A DNA stretch of 64,000 bases from contig NZ_JABBAL010000030.1 in assembly GCF_018607995.1 (NCBI RefSeq), forward strand, positions 310,001 to 374,000, given 5' to 3'. Position 1 is the stretch's first letter, and each line of letters starts with the position of its first letter. Positions 43,726 through 54,466 of this stretch are shown here, piece after piece. Made by a program: the position numbers and the translations under genes. The notes beneath the pieces were generated by a model. The model was not told the DNA's origin. It saw only the letters and a program-made list of their open reading frames with translations, and did not search any database. This DNA is from Planktotalea sp. Its GTDB lineage: Bacteria > Pseudomonadota > Alphaproteobacteria > Rhodobacterales > Rhodobacteraceae.

Positions 43726-44481
43726 ATGACCACTGCTGCGAAAGCCTCCACTGGTGTGAACCACGCGACAACTGCGCCCGCTTATTTGGATGTTTGGGAT
43801 TTGCACGCCTACTACGGCGAAAGCTATATCGTCCAAGGCATCAGCTTTAAGATCCATGAGGGCGAAATTCTTGCCCTTTTGGGTCGCAACGGCGCGGGCA
43901 AGACCACCACTTTGCGCGCGATTGCACGCCTTGATGAGCCACAAGTGTCGCATGGTGAGATCTGGCTTGATCACAAGCCTTTGCACCATATGAAAAGCTA
44001 TGAGGCCGCAACCAACGGCCTTGGCCTTGTTCCAGAAGACCGCCGCATTATCGCGGGTCTCACGGTAGAGGAAAACCTCAAGCTAGCGCAAATCGCACCA
44101 CCAATCGGTTGGTCACTGGATCGTCTCTACGATTTGTTTCCACGCCTGCGTGAGCGCCGCAATCAGGAGGGCATCACGCTTTCTGGTGGCGAACAGCAAA
44201 TGCTTGCCATCGCGCGCGCCCTTGCACGTGACATCAAAGTGCTGCTGCTCGATGAGCCTTACGAAGGCCTCGCCCCTGTGATCGTGGACGAGATCGAAAA
44301 GACCCTGCGCCTGATCAAAGAGCAAGGCATGACCACAGTGATAGTTGAGCAAAACGCGGTCCGCGCACTCGAACTCGCAGATCGTGCGGTGATCCTTGAT
44401 ACGGGTGGCATCGTGTTTGACGGTCTCGCCTCCGAGGTGCTTGAGAACGAAGAGCTTCGCGCCGAATACCTCGCGATCTAA
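43726..44481 (+). CDS. ABC transporter ATP-binding protein (LivF family)
   Basis: The 251-residue ATPase has Walker A GRNGAGKTT, LSGGEQQMLAIARAL and Walker B VLLLDEPYEGLAP, plus LVPEDRRIIAGLTVEENL, all typical of LivF. An extra N-terminal extension (about 20 residues, TTAAKASTGVNHATTAPAY) precedes the usual start. It completes the transporter, and a hairpin separates it from acs. Confidence 0.9.
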   Translation: MTTAAKASTGVNHATTAPAYLDVWDLHAYYGESYIVQGISFKIHEGEILALLGRNGAGKTTTLRAIARLDEPQVSHGEIWLDHKPLHHMKSYEAATNGLGLVPEDRRIIAGLTVEENLKLAQIAPPIGWSLDRLYDLFPRLRERRNQEGITLSGGEQQMLAIARALARDIKVLLLDEPYEGLAPVIVDEIEKTLRLIKEQGMTTVIVEQNAVRALELADRAVILDTGGIVFDGLASEVLENEELRAEYLAI

Positions 44482-44488
44482 ACAAAAC

Positions 44489-44520
44489 AAGGTCCAGCAG
44501 GCAGCGCCGAGCTGGACCTT
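44489..44520 (+). terminator. Hairpin between livF and acs
   Basis: AAGGTCCAGC (44489-44498) pairs perfectly with GCTGGACCTT (44511-44520) around a 12-base loop. The following GTCATTTC is only weakly T-rich, so it may be a partial terminator that lets some transcripts reach acs. Confidence 0.6.
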
Positions 44521-44599
44521 GTCATTTCAAACACATTGAATGACGCTTGAGGGGGATTTACGCCCTGCCCGAGCATACCTGAAGAATGGAGCCGATCCC

Positions 44600-46543
44600 A
44601 TGAGCGATACTTTCCCCCCTTCCGCCGACATGTCCAAAAATGCACATGTTGATAGCGCCAAATATGAAGCGATGTACGCGGCCTCCGTCGCGGATCCAGA
44701 TGCGTTTTGGAAAGAACAAGGCGCACGGGTTGATTGGATCAAGCCCTTTACAGAGGTGAAAAACGTCGATTACAGCTTTGGCAACGTCGATATCAATTGG
44801 TACGCCGATGGCACATTGAATGTGGCTGCCAATTGCGTCGACCGCCACCTTGCAACGCGCGGCGATCAAACGGCGATCATTTTTGAGCCCGACGATCCCA
44901 AAGAAGCCGCGCAGCATATCAGCTATAACGAGCTGAGCGCCAATGTAAACCGCATGGCTAATATCTTTAAGGATATGGGCGTTGGCAAAGGTGACCGTGT
45001 CGTTCTGTACATTCCGATGATCCCAGAAGCAGCCTACGCGATGCTTGCAAGCGCGCGGATCGGCGCAATCCACTCTATTGTTTTTGCAGGCTTTTCTCCT
45101 GATGCTTTGGCAGCACGCATAAACGGTTCTGAGGCAAAGCTGCTGATCACCGCAGACGAGGCGCCGCGCGGCGGCAAAGCAACGCCGCTTAAATCCAACG
45201 CGGATCTTGCGCTCGCAAACTGCGGCGACAGTGTGAAATGTTTGGTGGTGAAGCGCACAGGTGGCAACATTGCTTGGGTCGATGGCCGAGATTTCGATTA
45301 CAACGCTCTCGCCGCAGAAGCTTCTGACGTTTGCGCGCTGGAAGAAATGAATGCTGAAGACCCGCTGTTCATCCTCTACACATCCGGCTCCACTGGCATG
45401 CCCAAAGGCGTAGTGCACAGCACAGGCGGTTACCTCGTTTACGCCTCCTTCACCCATGAAGTCGTGTTCGATTATAAAGAGAACGACGTGTTTTGGTGCA
45501 CCGCAGATGTGGGCTGGGTCACGGGCCACTCTTATATCGTTTACGGCCCGCTCGCGAATGGCGCGACAACTGTAATGTTTGAAGGCGTACCAACCTACCC
45601 TGATGCATCACGCTTCTGGCAGGTCTGCGAAAAGCACAAAGTGAACCAATTCTACACTGCCCCTACCGCTTTGCGCGCGTTGATGGGTCAAGGCAATTCC
45701 TTCGTGGAAGCAGCTGACCTCTCCTCCCTGCGCGTCCTTGGCACGGTGGGCGAGCCGATCAATCCAGAGGCATGGAACTGGTACAATGAAGTCGTCGGCG
45801 GGGGTCGTTGCCCCATCGTCGATACGTGGTGGCAGACGGAAACAGGCGGTCACTTGATGACTCCCCTGCCCGGCGCACATGCTATGAAACCCGGTTCTGC
45901 GATGAAGCCGTTCTTCGGCATTGAACCTGTCATTCTTGAGCCGACCACTGGTGAAGAAATTAAAGGCAATCCAGCTGAAGGCGTGCTTTGCATCAAGAAC
46001 AGCTGGCCCGGCCAGATGCGCACAGTTTGGGGCGATCATGAGCGTTTCCAGAAAACTTACTTCGCCGATTACAAAGGCTATTACTTCACAGGTGACGGCG
46101 CAAAACGCGACGACGACGGTGACTACTGGATTACAGGTCGCGTCGACGACGTGATCAACGTCTCTGGCCACCGGATGGGTACAGCCGAAGTTGAGTCCGC
46201 ACTGGTTGCACATCAGAAAGTCGCTGAAGCCGCTGTCGTCGGCTATCCGCATGACATCAAAGGCCAAGGCATCTATTGCTACGTAACATTGATGAACGGC
46301 GAAGAACCAACAGAAGAGTTGAGCAAAGAGCTGCGCACTTGGGTGCGCACTGAGATAGGCCCGATCGCGTCGCCTGACGTAATTCAATGGGCACCGGGCC
46401 TGCCAAAAACCCGCTCTGGCAAAATCATGCGCCGCATTCTGCGAAAGATTGCCGAGAACGATACAGGCTCGCTTGGTGATACATCTACACTCGCCGATCC
46501 ATCGGTCGTAGATGACTTGATTGCGAACCGCACAGGCGCGTAG
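44600..46543 (+). CDS. acs: Acetyl-CoA synthetase
   Basis: Acs converts acetate, ATP and CoA to acetyl-CoA by way of acetyl-AMP. The 647-residue product is full length and has P-loop [39 protein letters not shown], and the acetylatable Lys at about 608 in [15 protein letters not shown] 44600 follows TGGAG. It is downstream of the ABC operon in the same direction with a hairpin between, and the SSS-kinase and ScfR-type regulators are 4 kb upstream of the transporter, so it is probably acetate-regulated. Confidence 0.95.
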   Translation: MSDTFPPSADMSKNAHVDSAKYEAMYAASVADPDAFWKEQGARVDWIKPFTEVKNVDYSFGNVDINWYADGTLNVAANCVDRHLATRGDQTAIIFEPDDPKEAAQHISYNELSANVNRMANIFKDMGVGKGDRVVLYIPMIPEAAYAMLASARIGAIHSIVFAGFSPDALAARINGSEAKLLITADEAPRGGKATPLKSNADLALANCGDSVKCLVVKRTGGNIAWVDGRDFDYNALAAEASDVCALEEMNAEDPLFILYTSGSTGMPKGVVHSTGGYLVYASFTHEVVFDYKENDVFWCTADVGWVTGHSYIVYGPLANGATTVMFEGVPTYPDASRFWQVCEKHKVNQFYTAPTALRALMGQGNSFVEAADLSSLRVLGTVGEPINPEAWNWYNEVVGGGRCPIVDTWWQTETGGHLMTPLPGAHAMKPGSAMKPFFGIEPVILEPTTGEEIKGNPAEGVLCIKNSWPGQMRTVWGDHERFQKTYFADYKGYYFTGDGAKRDDDGDYWITGRVDDVINVSGHRMGTAEVESALVAHQKVAEAAVVGYPHDIKGQGIYCYVTLMNGEEPTEELSKELRTWVRTEIGPIASPDVIQWAPGLPKTRSGKIMRRILRKIAENDTGSLGDTSTLADPSVVDDLIANRTGA

Positions 46544-46569
46544 GTCGTTACCAAATCTGCTTTTCAAAG

Positions 46570-46598
46570 GCCCCGTTTCACGAGTAACGGGGCTTTTT
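46570..46598. terminator. Rho-independent terminator after acs
   Basis: GCCCCGTT (46570-46577) pairs with AACGGGGC (46586-46593), followed by five T. It stops acs transcripts. The convergent ligase gene ends 7 bases beyond. Confidence 0.82.
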
Positions 46599-46604
46599 AT
46601 GTAT

Positions 46605-48110
46605 CTAAAGCAACTTGCGCAGCTCGGTTTTAAGCACTTTACCATAGTTATTCTTAGGCAGTTCACTCAGTACGATATACTCCTTAGGCCGCTTAAAACG
46701 CGCGATCTGCGAAAGACAATGCGTATCGAGCGCTTCCATATCAATAGAAGAGCCAGCGATGGGCACGACAAATGCAACCACCTCATCGCCCCACTCAGGA
46801 TGCGCACGACCGACAACAGAGACCTCAGAAATCGTCTCATGGGTGAGAAGTACCTCCTCCACTTCGCGTGGGTAGATGTTCGAACCACCTGAAATGATGA
46901 CATCTTTTGATCGATCTACTAGTGTGACGTAGCCATCGGCATCGATCGATCCCATGTCACCCGTCATCAGCCATCCATCAATTATCGTTTGTGCGCTCGC
47001 CGCTTCGTTGCGCCAATAGCCGGGCATGACAGTGTCGCCGCGCACGATTATCTCGCCGACTTGGTCCCTATCACAAAGCCCATCGGCACCTTTGATTTGT
47101 ACCTCGACAGAGGACTGCACCCGCCCGACAGAGCCAAGACGCGCTTGCCAATTGGGGTGCGTGCGATCCGAAACATCAAAGCGTGACAAGGCGGTGATGC
47201 CCATCGGACATTCACCTTGGCCATAGATTTGCACGAAAATATCGCCGAAATGATCAACCGCTTCTATGATATCAGCCTGATACATCGGTCCGCCCGCATA
47301 GACGATTGTGCGCAACCCTTTGCCGATTTGCGCCGCTTCAATCGCCTGTCGCGTCAATCGCTTCACCATCGTGGGGGCCGCAAACATGTGGACAGCGCCA
47401 AAATATTCAGTCAATTCAAGCACATCCGCTGGATCAAAACCCGGCACTGCAGGAAAGATATGCTGCGCGCCTTTTAGGACATGCACCATATTATAAAGCC
47501 CCGCACCATGCGACAGCGGGGCCGCATAAAGCGCACTATCCGCGTCACTTACCACGTCCACATCTGAGATATAATTCAGCGACATAGACACCAGCATACG
47601 ATGCGTGATCATCACCCCTTTCGGTTGGCCAGTTGTACCTGAGGTATAAAAAAGCCAAGCGAGGTCAGTGGGTTTTCGGTGCACATGGGTCGTGACTGGC
47701 TTGGCATCATCAAACAAGTTTCCCCGCTTGTCACCGACATCAACAACCTGCCCGACCACGCCCGCACCAATCAAAAGATCGTCCTTTGAGGCATTGGTAA
47801 ATGTCAAAGCTGCCTCGGAGTTTTCAATGATCCATGCGGCCTCTTTCGGGTGAAGTTTGGCGTTGATAGGCACGATCACCGTTCCCGCATACCAAGCCGC
47901 ATATTGAACGTAGAGATACTCCGGCGCGTTTTCCATAAATATCGCGACACGATCACCCGATTTAGTGCCAACGCTTATCATCCACCCCGCAATTACCCGC
48001 GCGCGCCTGTCAAATTCTGCGTAATCGGAAACGCAAGCGCGACCAACAAAGAGCGCTGGCGCATTCGGGGATTGTTCTGCACGGCGCGTCAGCCAAGAAA
48101 CGATATTCAC
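46605..48110 (-). CDS. AMP-dependent acyl-CoA synthetase/ligase
   Basis: The 501-residue enzyme is of the ANL superfamily: P-loop YTSGTTGQPKGVM, IYGQGECPM in place of the usual YGxTE, WLMTGDMGSIDADGY and the C-terminal Lys in PKNNYGKVLKTEL. It activates a carboxylic acid (fatty, aromatic or crotonobetaine-like) as an acyl-CoA. The acid cannot be told from sequence. It is convergent with acs and stands alone. Confidence 0.88.
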   Translation of the reverse strand: MNIVSWLTRRAEQSPNAPALFVGRACVSDYAEFDRRARVIAGWMISVGTKSGDRVAIFMENAPEYLYVQYAAWYAGTVIVPINAKLHPKEAAWIIENSEAALTFTNASKDDLLIGAGVVGQVVDVGDKRGNLFDDAKPVTTHVHRKPTDLAWLFYTSGTTGQPKGVMITHRMLVSMSLNYISDVDVVSDADSALYAAPLSHGAGLYNMVHVLKGAQHIFPAVPGFDPADVLELTEYFGAVHMFAAPTMVKRLTRQAIEAAQIGKGLRTIVYAGGPMYQADIIEAVDHFGDIFVQIYGQGECPMGITALSRFDVSDRTHPNWQARLGSVGRVQSSVEVQIKGADGLCDRDQVGEIIVRGDTVMPGYWRNEAASAQTIIDGWLMTGDMGSIDADGYVTLVDRSKDVIISGGSNIYPREVEEVLLTHETISEVSVVGRAHPEWGDEVVAFVVPIAGSSIDMEALDTHCLSQIARFKRPKEYIVLSELPKNNYGKVLKTELRKLL

Positions 48111-48336
48111 GGGATTTGCCCTTCTCTTAAATTATTCCCAACAGACTACCCGCGGCCCACATCCGAATGGAAACAATAAGTGCAAACGCACCGTCAAATT
48201 CCCCCTAACTTTGCCTCTGAAGTCGCGCAAAGTACAAAAACGCCAGATCTTTTCACCCAAGACGACTTGCACTATAAGCGTTGCGACAAAGATGGCGTAG
48301 CCAGCGAAGATCCAAGATCAGGGACATTGAAATAGC

Positions 48337-48828
48337 ATGACAAACAAATCACACGAGGCCGATGTTGCATTCATTCAAGCGCTTGCAGAATTGCTGCGCG
48401 AAAATGACCTGACAGAACTGCAAGTCAAACGCGCATATGCTGAGGATGACAGTTTGAACGTGCGTGTGAGTCGTGCGAACCCGCAAATGATGGCTGCTCC
48501 TGTTCATTTGGCTGCAGCTGCGGCACCCGCGCAAATCGCGGCTCCTGCTGTTGCGGCGACGGCGGCACCCGCGTCGGATGATCCAGCCTCCCACCCAGGT
48601 GCAGTGACTTCCCCGATGGTTGGCACCATATATATGCAGGCCGAACCAGGCACGCCCGCATTCGTCACCGTCGGTGCGCAGGTATCTGAAGGCGACACGC
48701 TGCTGATAGTCGAAGCGATGAAGACAATGAACCATATTCCAGCGCCACGTTCGGGCAAGGTGACCCGTATCATGGTTGAAGATGGCTCTACTGTTGAGTT
48801 CGGTGCTCCCTTGGTTATCATCGAATAA
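48337..48828 (+). CDS. accB: Biotin carboxyl carrier protein of acetyl-CoA carboxylase
   Basis: AccB carries the carboxybiotin between AccC and the carboxyltransferase in the first step of fatty acid synthesis. The 163-residue product has an Ala/Pro-rich linker in the middle and the biotin site EAMKTMN with Lys at 129. MVGTIYMQAEPG and VEFGAPLVIIE flank it. It ends with a normal TAA and is followed 9 bases later by accC. Confidence 0.94.
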   Translation: MTNKSHEADVAFIQALAELLRENDLTELQVKRAYAEDDSLNVRVSRANPQMMAAPVHLAAAAAPAQIAAPAVAATAAPASDDPASHPGAVTSPMVGTIYMQAEPGTPAFVTVGAQVSEGDTLLIVEAMKTMNHIPAPRSGKVTRIMVEDGSTVEFGAPLVIIE

Positions 48829-48837
48829 GGCGCTGAT

Positions 48838-50187
48838 ATGTTTGATAAAATACTGATCGCCAATCGCGGCGAAATTGCTCTTCGGGTCATTCGCGCCTGT
48901 CGTGAAATGGGCATCGAATCTGTTGCTGTGCACTCCACGGCGGATGCGGATGCGATGCATGTGCGCATGGCTGACGAGGCCGTTTGCATCGGCCCGCCGC
49001 CTGGAACGGAAAGCTATCTTTCCATTCCCGCGATCATTGCAGCCTGTGAGATTACCGGCGCGCAAGCGATCCATCCAGGCTATGGATTCCTGTCCGAAAA
49101 TGCTAATTTTGTACAGATCATCGAAGATCACAACCTGACCTTCATCGGCCCAACAGCTCAGCACATCCGTACGATGGGCGACAAAATAACCGCGAAAGAT
49201 ACGATGAAAGCGCTCGGCGTGCCCTGTGTACCCGGCTCTGATGGCGGCGTTCCAACGCTGGCGGATGCAAAGCGGATCGGCGACGAAATCGGCTATCCTG
49301 TCATTGTCAAAGCCACTGCCGGCGGCGGTGGAAAAGGCATGAAAGTCGCGCAAACTGCGGCTGACATGGAAAGCGCCTTTATGACTGCCCGTGCAGAGGG
49401 CAAGTCAAATTTCGGCAACGACGAAGTCTATATCGAGAAGTATCTGATGACGCCGCGCCACATTGAAATCCAAGTATTTGGCGATGGCAAAGGCCGCGCG
49501 GTGCATCTGGGCGAGCGGGATTGCTCCTTACAGCGCCGTCACCAAAAGGTCTTCGAGGAGGCCCCCGGTCCATCTATTAGCCCAGAAGAGCGCGCCGCCA
49601 TCGGTCGAACCTGTGCAGATGCGGTCGCCAAGATCGACTACATCGGTGCCGGCACAATCGAGTTTCTCTATGAAAACGGTGAGTTCTACTTCATCGAGAT
49701 GAACACACGCTTGCAGGTCGAACACCCCGTCACAGAAAGTATCTTCGGCGTCGATCTCGTGCGGGAACAAATTTTGGTTGCTGCTGGACAAGACATGTCT
49801 TTCCATCAAGACGAACTAGTGATTAATGGCCATTCCATCGAGGTGCGTATCAATGCAGAACGGCTGCCGAATTTTGCGCCCTGCCCTGGAAAAATCACAC
49901 AATATCATGCCCCTGGTGGATTGGGTGTTCGGATGGACAGTGCGCTTTACGATGGCTATTCGATTCCTCCATATTACGATAGTTTGATCGGCAAATTAAT
50001 CGTTCACGGACGTGACCGTCCAGAAGCCCTTGCGCGTTTAAACCGTGCTTTGGGCGAATTGATTGTGGATGGTATTGACACAACCGTGCCGCTGTTTCAC
50101 GCATTACTGCAAGAGCCAGACGTGCTTTCAGGTGGATACAACATCCACTGGTTGGAGCATTGGCTAGAAACGAACTTAGGGGCATAG
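48838..50187 (+). CDS. accC: Biotin carboxylase subunit of acetyl-CoA carboxylase
   Basis: AccC carboxylates the biotin on AccB using ATP and bicarbonate. The 449-residue product begins [24 protein letters not shown]. It has the ATP-grasp glycine loop [32 protein letters not shown] and [14 protein letters not shown]. It is full length and intact. Operon with accB, followed by aat. Confidence 0.95.
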   Translation: MFDKILIANRGEIALRVIRACREMGIESVAVHSTADADAMHVRMADEAVCIGPPPGTESYLSIPAIIAACEITGAQAIHPGYGFLSENANFVQIIEDHNLTFIGPTAQHIRTMGDKITAKDTMKALGVPCVPGSDGGVPTLADAKRIGDEIGYPVIVKATAGGGGKGMKVAQTAADMESAFMTARAEGKSNFGNDEVYIEKYLMTPRHIEIQVFGDGKGRAVHLGERDCSLQRRHQKVFEEAPGPSISPEERAAIGRTCADAVAKIDYIGAGTIEFLYENGEFYFIEMNTRLQVEHPVTESIFGVDLVREQILVAAGQDMSFHQDELVINGHSIEVRINAERLPNFAPCPGKITQYHAPGGLGVRMDSALYDGYSIPPYYDSLIGKLIVHGRDRPEALARLNRALGELIVDGIDTTVPLFHALLQEPDVLSGGYNIHWLEHWLETNLGA

Positions 50188-50241
50188 TTGCTTTTGCACC
50201 TTTGCCCTTCATCTTGCATAACTTTGGGTTAGAATAGAGTT

Positions 50242-50889
50242 ATGCGAGATGAAACTCCGACACTCACACCTCAAATGCTGTTGCGCGCCTATCAAGCGGG
50301 CATTTTTCCAATGGCAGAATCGCGGGATGATTCCGAACTGTTTTGGGTCGACCCACGTCGTCGTGGCATCATACCAATCAATGATTTTCATATCTCTCGA
50401 TCTTTGGCGCGCCACATGCGGTCAGCCAATTGGACCATCCGAATAAATACAGATTTTGACGGTATCGTTGCTGCCTGCGCGGAACGCAAAGATACTTGGA
50501 TAAGCCATGATATCGCACGTCTTTACAGCAGCTTGCACAAAATGGCTAATGCCCATTCCTTAGAGGTTTGGGAAGAGACTGACCTTATTGGTGGCGTCTA
50601 CGGCGTTGTGGCTGGCACAGCCTTTTTTGGTGAAAGCATGTTTTCAAAGCGCCGCGATGCGTCCAAAACTGCGTTGGCTTTTCTGACGAAACATCTGTCA
50701 AACTGCGGCTTCACCCTATTTGATACGCAATTTCTGACAGATCATCTCGCCACATTAGGCGCTATTGAAATTTCTCGTGCAGACTATCACACGCAATTGC
50801 ATGAGGCTTTGCAAGCGCACGCCAGCTTTACCTCAAAGCCTTTACCCAGTCTTCACGATGTTTTGCAGCGCAGGACCCAAACGTCATAG
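50242..50889 (+). CDS. aat: Leucyl/phenylalanyl-tRNA--protein transferase
   Basis: Aat adds Leu or Phe from tRNA to proteins with N-terminal Lys or Arg, marking them for ClpS/ClpAP. The 215-residue product begins with LLRAYQAGIFPMAE and WVDPRRRGIIPI, and has VWEETDLIGGVYGVVAGTAFFGESMFS and DTQFLTDHLATLGA. It follows accC and overlaps the end of the convergent DUF2155 gene by 37 bases. With bpt at 2.7 kb it provides both known bacterial N-degron transferases. Confidence 0.93.
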   Translation: MRDETPTLTPQMLLRAYQAGIFPMAESRDDSELFWVDPRRRGIIPINDFHISRSLARHMRSANWTIRINTDFDGIVAACAERKDTWISHDIARLYSSLHKMANAHSLEVWEETDLIGGVYGVVAGTAFFGESMFSKRRDASKTALAFLTKHLSNCGFTLFDTQFLTDHLATLGAIEISRADYHTQLHEALQAHASFTSKPLPSLHDVLQRRTQTS

Positions 50890-51218
50890 CGCGAATGCTC
50901 CATCGCGTTTAAGGCGGGTGAAGAAGCAATCATCCAACCGCCAAAAACCGAAGCAGCACTTTCGGTTTCAGTGACCTCAATATAGGCGAAAGCGTCGTTA
51001 GAGGGTGCCCCTTCAGGATAACGGCACGCTCGTAAAGCAACTGTGAGCCGCCCGACCTCCATCTTGCCACCGCTCGTCAGATCATAGTTGGAGCTTTGGC
51101 CACTCACTTTATCAAGCACACGCAATTCAGCCCCCGTACCTGAGGACACTGCCTGCTGCGCATGAACCGCGCTTGCACACAGGAACAAACCCACAAAGGT
51201 ATTGAAAAAACGCATCAT
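50853..51218 (-). CDS. DUF2155 secreted protein
   Basis: The 121-residue product has a signal peptide (FFNTFVGLFLCASAVHA) and a compact mature domain with ELRVLDKVSGQSSNYDL, RACRYPEG and VFGGWMIASSPALNAMEHSRYDVWVLRC, the DUF2155 pattern. Function is unknown; the family is nearly always next to mlaD and the NDUFA12 gene in alphaproteobacteria, as here. It overlaps mlaD by 4 bases. Confidence 0.88.
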   Translation of the reverse strand: MMRFFNTFVGLFLCASAVHAQQAVSSGTGAELRVLDKVSGQSSNYDLTSGGKMEVGRLTVALRACRYPEGAPSNDAFAYIEVTETESAASVFGGWMIASSPALNAMEHSRYDVWVLRCKTS

Positions 51219-51661
51219 TCGCCAGATCCAGACACAAATTTCAACAGCAATGAGACGAGACTAACCGCGCTTTGTGTGTCTTCGATTTCCGAAGATGGGT
51301 CGAACATAAACGGCGAACCACCCGGTACTATTTCAACAAAATTGCCGCCCAGTAAGCCTTCGGAGGCGATAGTAATGGCGCTGTCATCTGGAATCTTGAT
51401 GCCATCTTTGACGGAGATGACAGTATCCGCACGGAAGGTTTCAGTGTTCAAATCGACTGACTTGACGCTACCTATCTTCACGCCTGCAAGACGCACATCG
51501 GTCCCGACTCTGACCCCTTCCAGAGAACGGAAGCTCGCGATCAAGGGATAGCTGCCCGCGCTTGAATGCATTCCGATTACTTGTGAAGCGCAGACCAAAA
51601 AACCCACAGCAACCGCTAATACCAAGCCGCCTACAACAATTTCAGTGGTATTTTGTGTCAT
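51215..51661 (-). CDS. mlaD: MlaD-type MCE-domain lipid transport protein
   Basis: MlaD is the periplasmic, membrane-anchored ring subunit of the Mla phospholipid transport system that keeps outer-membrane asymmetry. The 148-residue product has one N-terminal membrane span (EIVVGGLVLAVAVGFLVCA) and an MCE domain (LIASFRSLEGVRVGTDVRLAGVKIGSV, LLGGNFVEIVPGG). The other mla genes are not in this window. Confidence 0.9.
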   Translation of the reverse strand: MTQNTTEIVVGGLVLAVAVGFLVCASQVIGMHSSAGSYPLIASFRSLEGVRVGTDVRLAGVKIGSVKSVDLNTETFRADTVISVKDGIKIPDDSAITIASEGLLGGNFVEIVPGGSPFMFDPSSEIEDTQSAVSLVSLLLKFVSGSGE

Positions 51662-51690
51662 GCCTCGCCCCGTTCCTCAGCTTAGTGGAG

Positions 51691-52074
51691 TTATTTAGGC
51701 ACCCATGCTTCGTAATCGCTGCGATTTGCTGGTTCGGCTTTGCGAATTGAACCTGCCGGCGCATAGGCGGCAAGAGTACCTGTCAGGTTCTCCTGATGCG
51801 GCTTTTGCCACGACTTATGCTGCAAAGGTTTGTCTGTTGGTGGCTCGTCCCAGGTGTGATGCAACCAACCGTGCCAATCAGGACTGATTTTGCTTGCTTC
51901 AATCTCACCGTTGAAAATCACCCAACGCTTTGATTTATCAAAATTTTCATAAAAGATGTTGCCGAGCTCATCCTCACCCACACGCACGCCTTTGCGCCAT
52001 GTGAACAGTTGGGTGTTCAACGTCTGACCATTCCACCACGTGAGAACACGCAAAATACTGCTACCAAAGCCCAT
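51691..52074 (-). CDS. NADH:ubiquinone oxidoreductase subunit NDUFA12 family
   Basis: The 127-residue protein is a supernumerary complex I subunit shared by alphaproteobacteria and mitochondria. Family signatures are [31 protein letters not shown] and [24 protein letters not shown], then DEPPTDKP. It sits upstream of mlaD and DUF2155, the order usual for this group. Confidence 0.93.
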   Translation of the reverse strand: MGFGSSILRVLTWWNGQTLNTQLFTWRKGVRVGEDELGNIFYENFDKSKRWVIFNGEIEASKISPDWHGWLHHTWDEPPTDKPLQHKSWQKPHQENLTGTLAAYAPAGSIRKAEPANRSDYEAWVPK

Positions 52075-52192
52075 GGATCACTCCGCTCATGTTTCCTCAG
52101 ATATGCCCGATCCTTACGCAAACGTCTAGACACGTTACAACTCATAAAGGCAGGCATTTTGCCAGCCTTTTCTATATTTCATTGAGCAATCG

Positions 52193-53458
52193 TTAACTCG
52201 CTGACGCCGGCTCTTTTTCTGGCTCGCCGTGAATCATCAAGGGCTGTGCGTCCGATGTGACGGCTTCATCATTCACCACAACTTCGGTCACTGTGTCCAT
52301 GCCCGGTAGCTCGAACATCGTATCAAGGAGGATTTCCTCCAAGATCGAGCGCAGACCACGTGCGCCCGTCTTGCGTTCAATCGCACGTTTCGCAACTGCA
52401 CTTAACGCGTCTTCGGTAAATGTTAGCTGTGTGCTTTCCAGCTCGAACAGGCGTTGGTATTGTTTAACCAAGGCATTCTTAGGCTGCGTCAGGATCGTGA
52501 CAAGCGCATCTTCGTCCAGATCTTCAAGTGTCGCAAGAACTGGTAGCCGGCCAACAAATTCAGGGATTAGACCAAAGCGCAGAAGGTCTTCCGGTTCCAG
52601 ATCTGTAAAAATTTCGCCAATTCCGCGATTATCATTGTCGCGCACATCCGCGCCAAAGCCCATTGCAGAGCCTTTACCGCGCGCTGCTATAATTTTGTCG
52701 AGACCCGCGAAAGCACCGCCACAAATGAACAGAATGTTCGTTGTATCCACTTGCAGAAATTCCTGCTGCGGATGTTTGCGCCCACCTTGCGGAGGAACGG
52801 AAGCAACGGTGCCTTCCATAAGCTTCAGCAATGCCTGCTGAACTCCCTCACCCGAGACATCGCGCGTGATCGACGGGTTCTCAGATTTGCGCGTGATCTT
52901 GTCGACCTCGTCGATGTAAACGATACCGCGTTGTGCTTTTTCAACGTTATACTCGGACGCTTGCAACAGTTTGAGGATAATGTTTTCAACATCTTCACCG
53001 ACATAACCCGCTTCGGTCAACGTCGTAGCGTCCGCCATGGTGAAAGGCACATCCAAGATACGCGCTAATGTCTGCGCAAGCAGGGTTTTACCACAACCCG
53101 TTGGCCCCATTAGAAGAATGTTGGACTTCGCCAGCTCAATCTCACTATTTTTCTGAGCGTGGTTCAAACGCTTGTAATGATTGTGCACCGCGACAGAAAG
53201 GACACGTTTCGCGGTTGCCTGCCCGATCACATAGTCATCAAGCACTTGGCAGATATCTTTCGGCGTAGGCACCCCCTCAGAGCTTTTCAAACTGGCGGTT
53301 TTCGTCTCTTCGCGGATGATGTCCATGCACAATTCAACACATTCATCACAAATGAACACTGTCGGGCCAGCAATCAATTTACGCACTTCATGCTGACTTT
53401 TGCCGCAGAAGCTACAGTAGAGCGTATTTTTGCTATCGCCGCTGGAGTTGCTCGCCAT
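52193..53458 (-). CDS. clpX: ATP-dependent Clp protease ATP-binding subunit ClpX
   Basis: ClpX unfolds substrates and feeds them to ClpP. The 421-residue product has the four-Cys zinc domain ([20 protein letters not shown]), Walker A GPTGCGKT, Walker B in YIDEVDKI, and pore loops including GYVGEDVE. The ClpP-contacting IGF-type loop is represented by [14 protein letters not shown]. It lies 143 bases after clpP on the same strand. Confidence 0.96.
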   Translation of the reverse strand: MASNSSGDSKNTLYCSFCGKSQHEVRKLIAGPTVFICDECVELCMDIIREETKTASLKSSEGVPTPKDICQVLDDYVIGQATAKRVLSVAVHNHYKRLNHAQKNSEIELAKSNILLMGPTGCGKTLLAQTLARILDVPFTMADATTLTEAGYVGEDVENIILKLLQASEYNVEKAQRGIVYIDEVDKITRKSENPSITRDVSGEGVQQALLKLMEGTVASVPPQGGRKHPQQEFLQVDTTNILFICGGAFAGLDKIIAARGKGSAMGFGADVRDNDNRGIGEIFTDLEPEDLLRFGLIPEFVGRLPVLATLEDLDEDALVTILTQPKNALVKQYQRLFELESTQLTFTEDALSAVAKRAIERKTGARGLRSILEEILLDTMFELPGMDTVTEVVVNDEAVTSDAQPLMIHGEPEKEPASAS

Positions 53459-53601
53459 AGATCACCTTTCGGGCAACTTGCCCTTAAAACTCTTAAATGC
53501 GACATCAGGTGTCGCACCGCCTTAACATAGCTTATGGGAGCCAGCCCAAAGCCACAATCGCAAAAATCAGCGCGCTCACATGAAGTGAACGCGCCTATTC
53601 T

Positions 53602-54234
53602 TTAGCTCTCTTCATCAACCGTTTTAGGGCGGGTCTCGAGAATTTCATCTATCAAGCCGAACTCTCTCGCCTCTTCAGGCGACATGAAGTTGTCACGCTC
53701 AAGCGCAGCTTCAACTTTCTTCAAGGTTTGGCCAGTGTGCTGGACGTAAATCTCGTTCAAACGCGTCTTCAGTTTTTGTGTCTCTTGCGCGTGGATCATG
53801 ATGTCTGTCGCTTGACCCTGATAGCCTCCAGAAGGCTGGTGTACCATCACACGGGAATTAGGAAGAGAAAAACGCATGTCCTTTTCACCCGCCGTCAAAA
53901 GCAATGAACCCATAGACGCCGCTTGCCCGATTACCAGCGTGGACACCTTTGGGCGGATGTATTGCATCGTATCGTAGATCGACAGACCAGAGGTCACAAC
54001 GCCGCCTGGGCTGTTGATATACATGGATATTTCTTTGGACGGATTTTCCGCCTCAAGGTGCAAAAGCTGCGCTACAATCAGACTCGACATGCCATCATGC
54101 ACAGGACCATTTAGGAAGATAATACGCTCCTTCAACAGACGCGAGAAAATGTCGTATGCGCGCTCACCACGGCTGGTTTGTTCAACCACCATGGGAACCA
54201 ATGTGTTCATGTATGTATCAATTGGATCGTTCAT
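53602..54234 (-). CDS. clpP: ATP-dependent Clp protease proteolytic subunit
   Basis: ClpP is the serine protease chamber of ClpXP. The 210-residue product has the catalytic Ser in [11 protein letters not shown], His in [11 protein letters not shown] and the Asp region further on. The N-terminal leader ([28 protein letters not shown]) is of normal length. It is the upstream gene of the clpP-clpX pair. Confidence 0.96.
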   Translation of the reverse strand: MNDPIDTYMNTLVPMVVEQTSRGERAYDIFSRLLKERIIFLNGPVHDGMSSLIVAQLLHLEAENPSKEISMYINSPGGVVTSGLSIYDTMQYIRPKVSTLVIGQAASMGSLLLTAGEKDMRFSLPNSRVMVHQPSGGYQGQATDIMIHAQETQKLKTRLNEIYVQHTGQTLKKVEAALERDNFMSPEEAREFGLIDEILETRPKTVDEES

Positions 54235-54466
54235 ATCTCGCCTGCCTACTGCTGCTCATGAGTGCTTACCACACGAAGCACTAACAGAGTCTTAGTGCTG
54301 GCATAGGGGGCCTGCAAGGGGGAGGTGCAAACTGCGTTTCATCGAACGGTAATCTGCGAGGTTTTTTGTCGCAAAGAGTAAACACTTTGTTTCCTTACAA
54401 AACCTTAACAACACACACATACATTAGATCAAGCTCTTGGATTTTAATCCGTGCGAGGCAATTATT

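Noticed and set aside
45608..46666. 352-codon minus-strand frame opposite acs
   Set aside because: It is a shadow of the acs codon pattern, Cys- and His-rich, with no motif. Long antisense frames opposite ilvB (12798-13619) and accC (48349-49353) were rejected for the same reason.
52145..52172. Possible clpX terminator (AGGC/GCCT hairpin)
   Set aside because: The stem is imperfect and the T-run is on the wrong side for clpX, so it was not listed as a feature.
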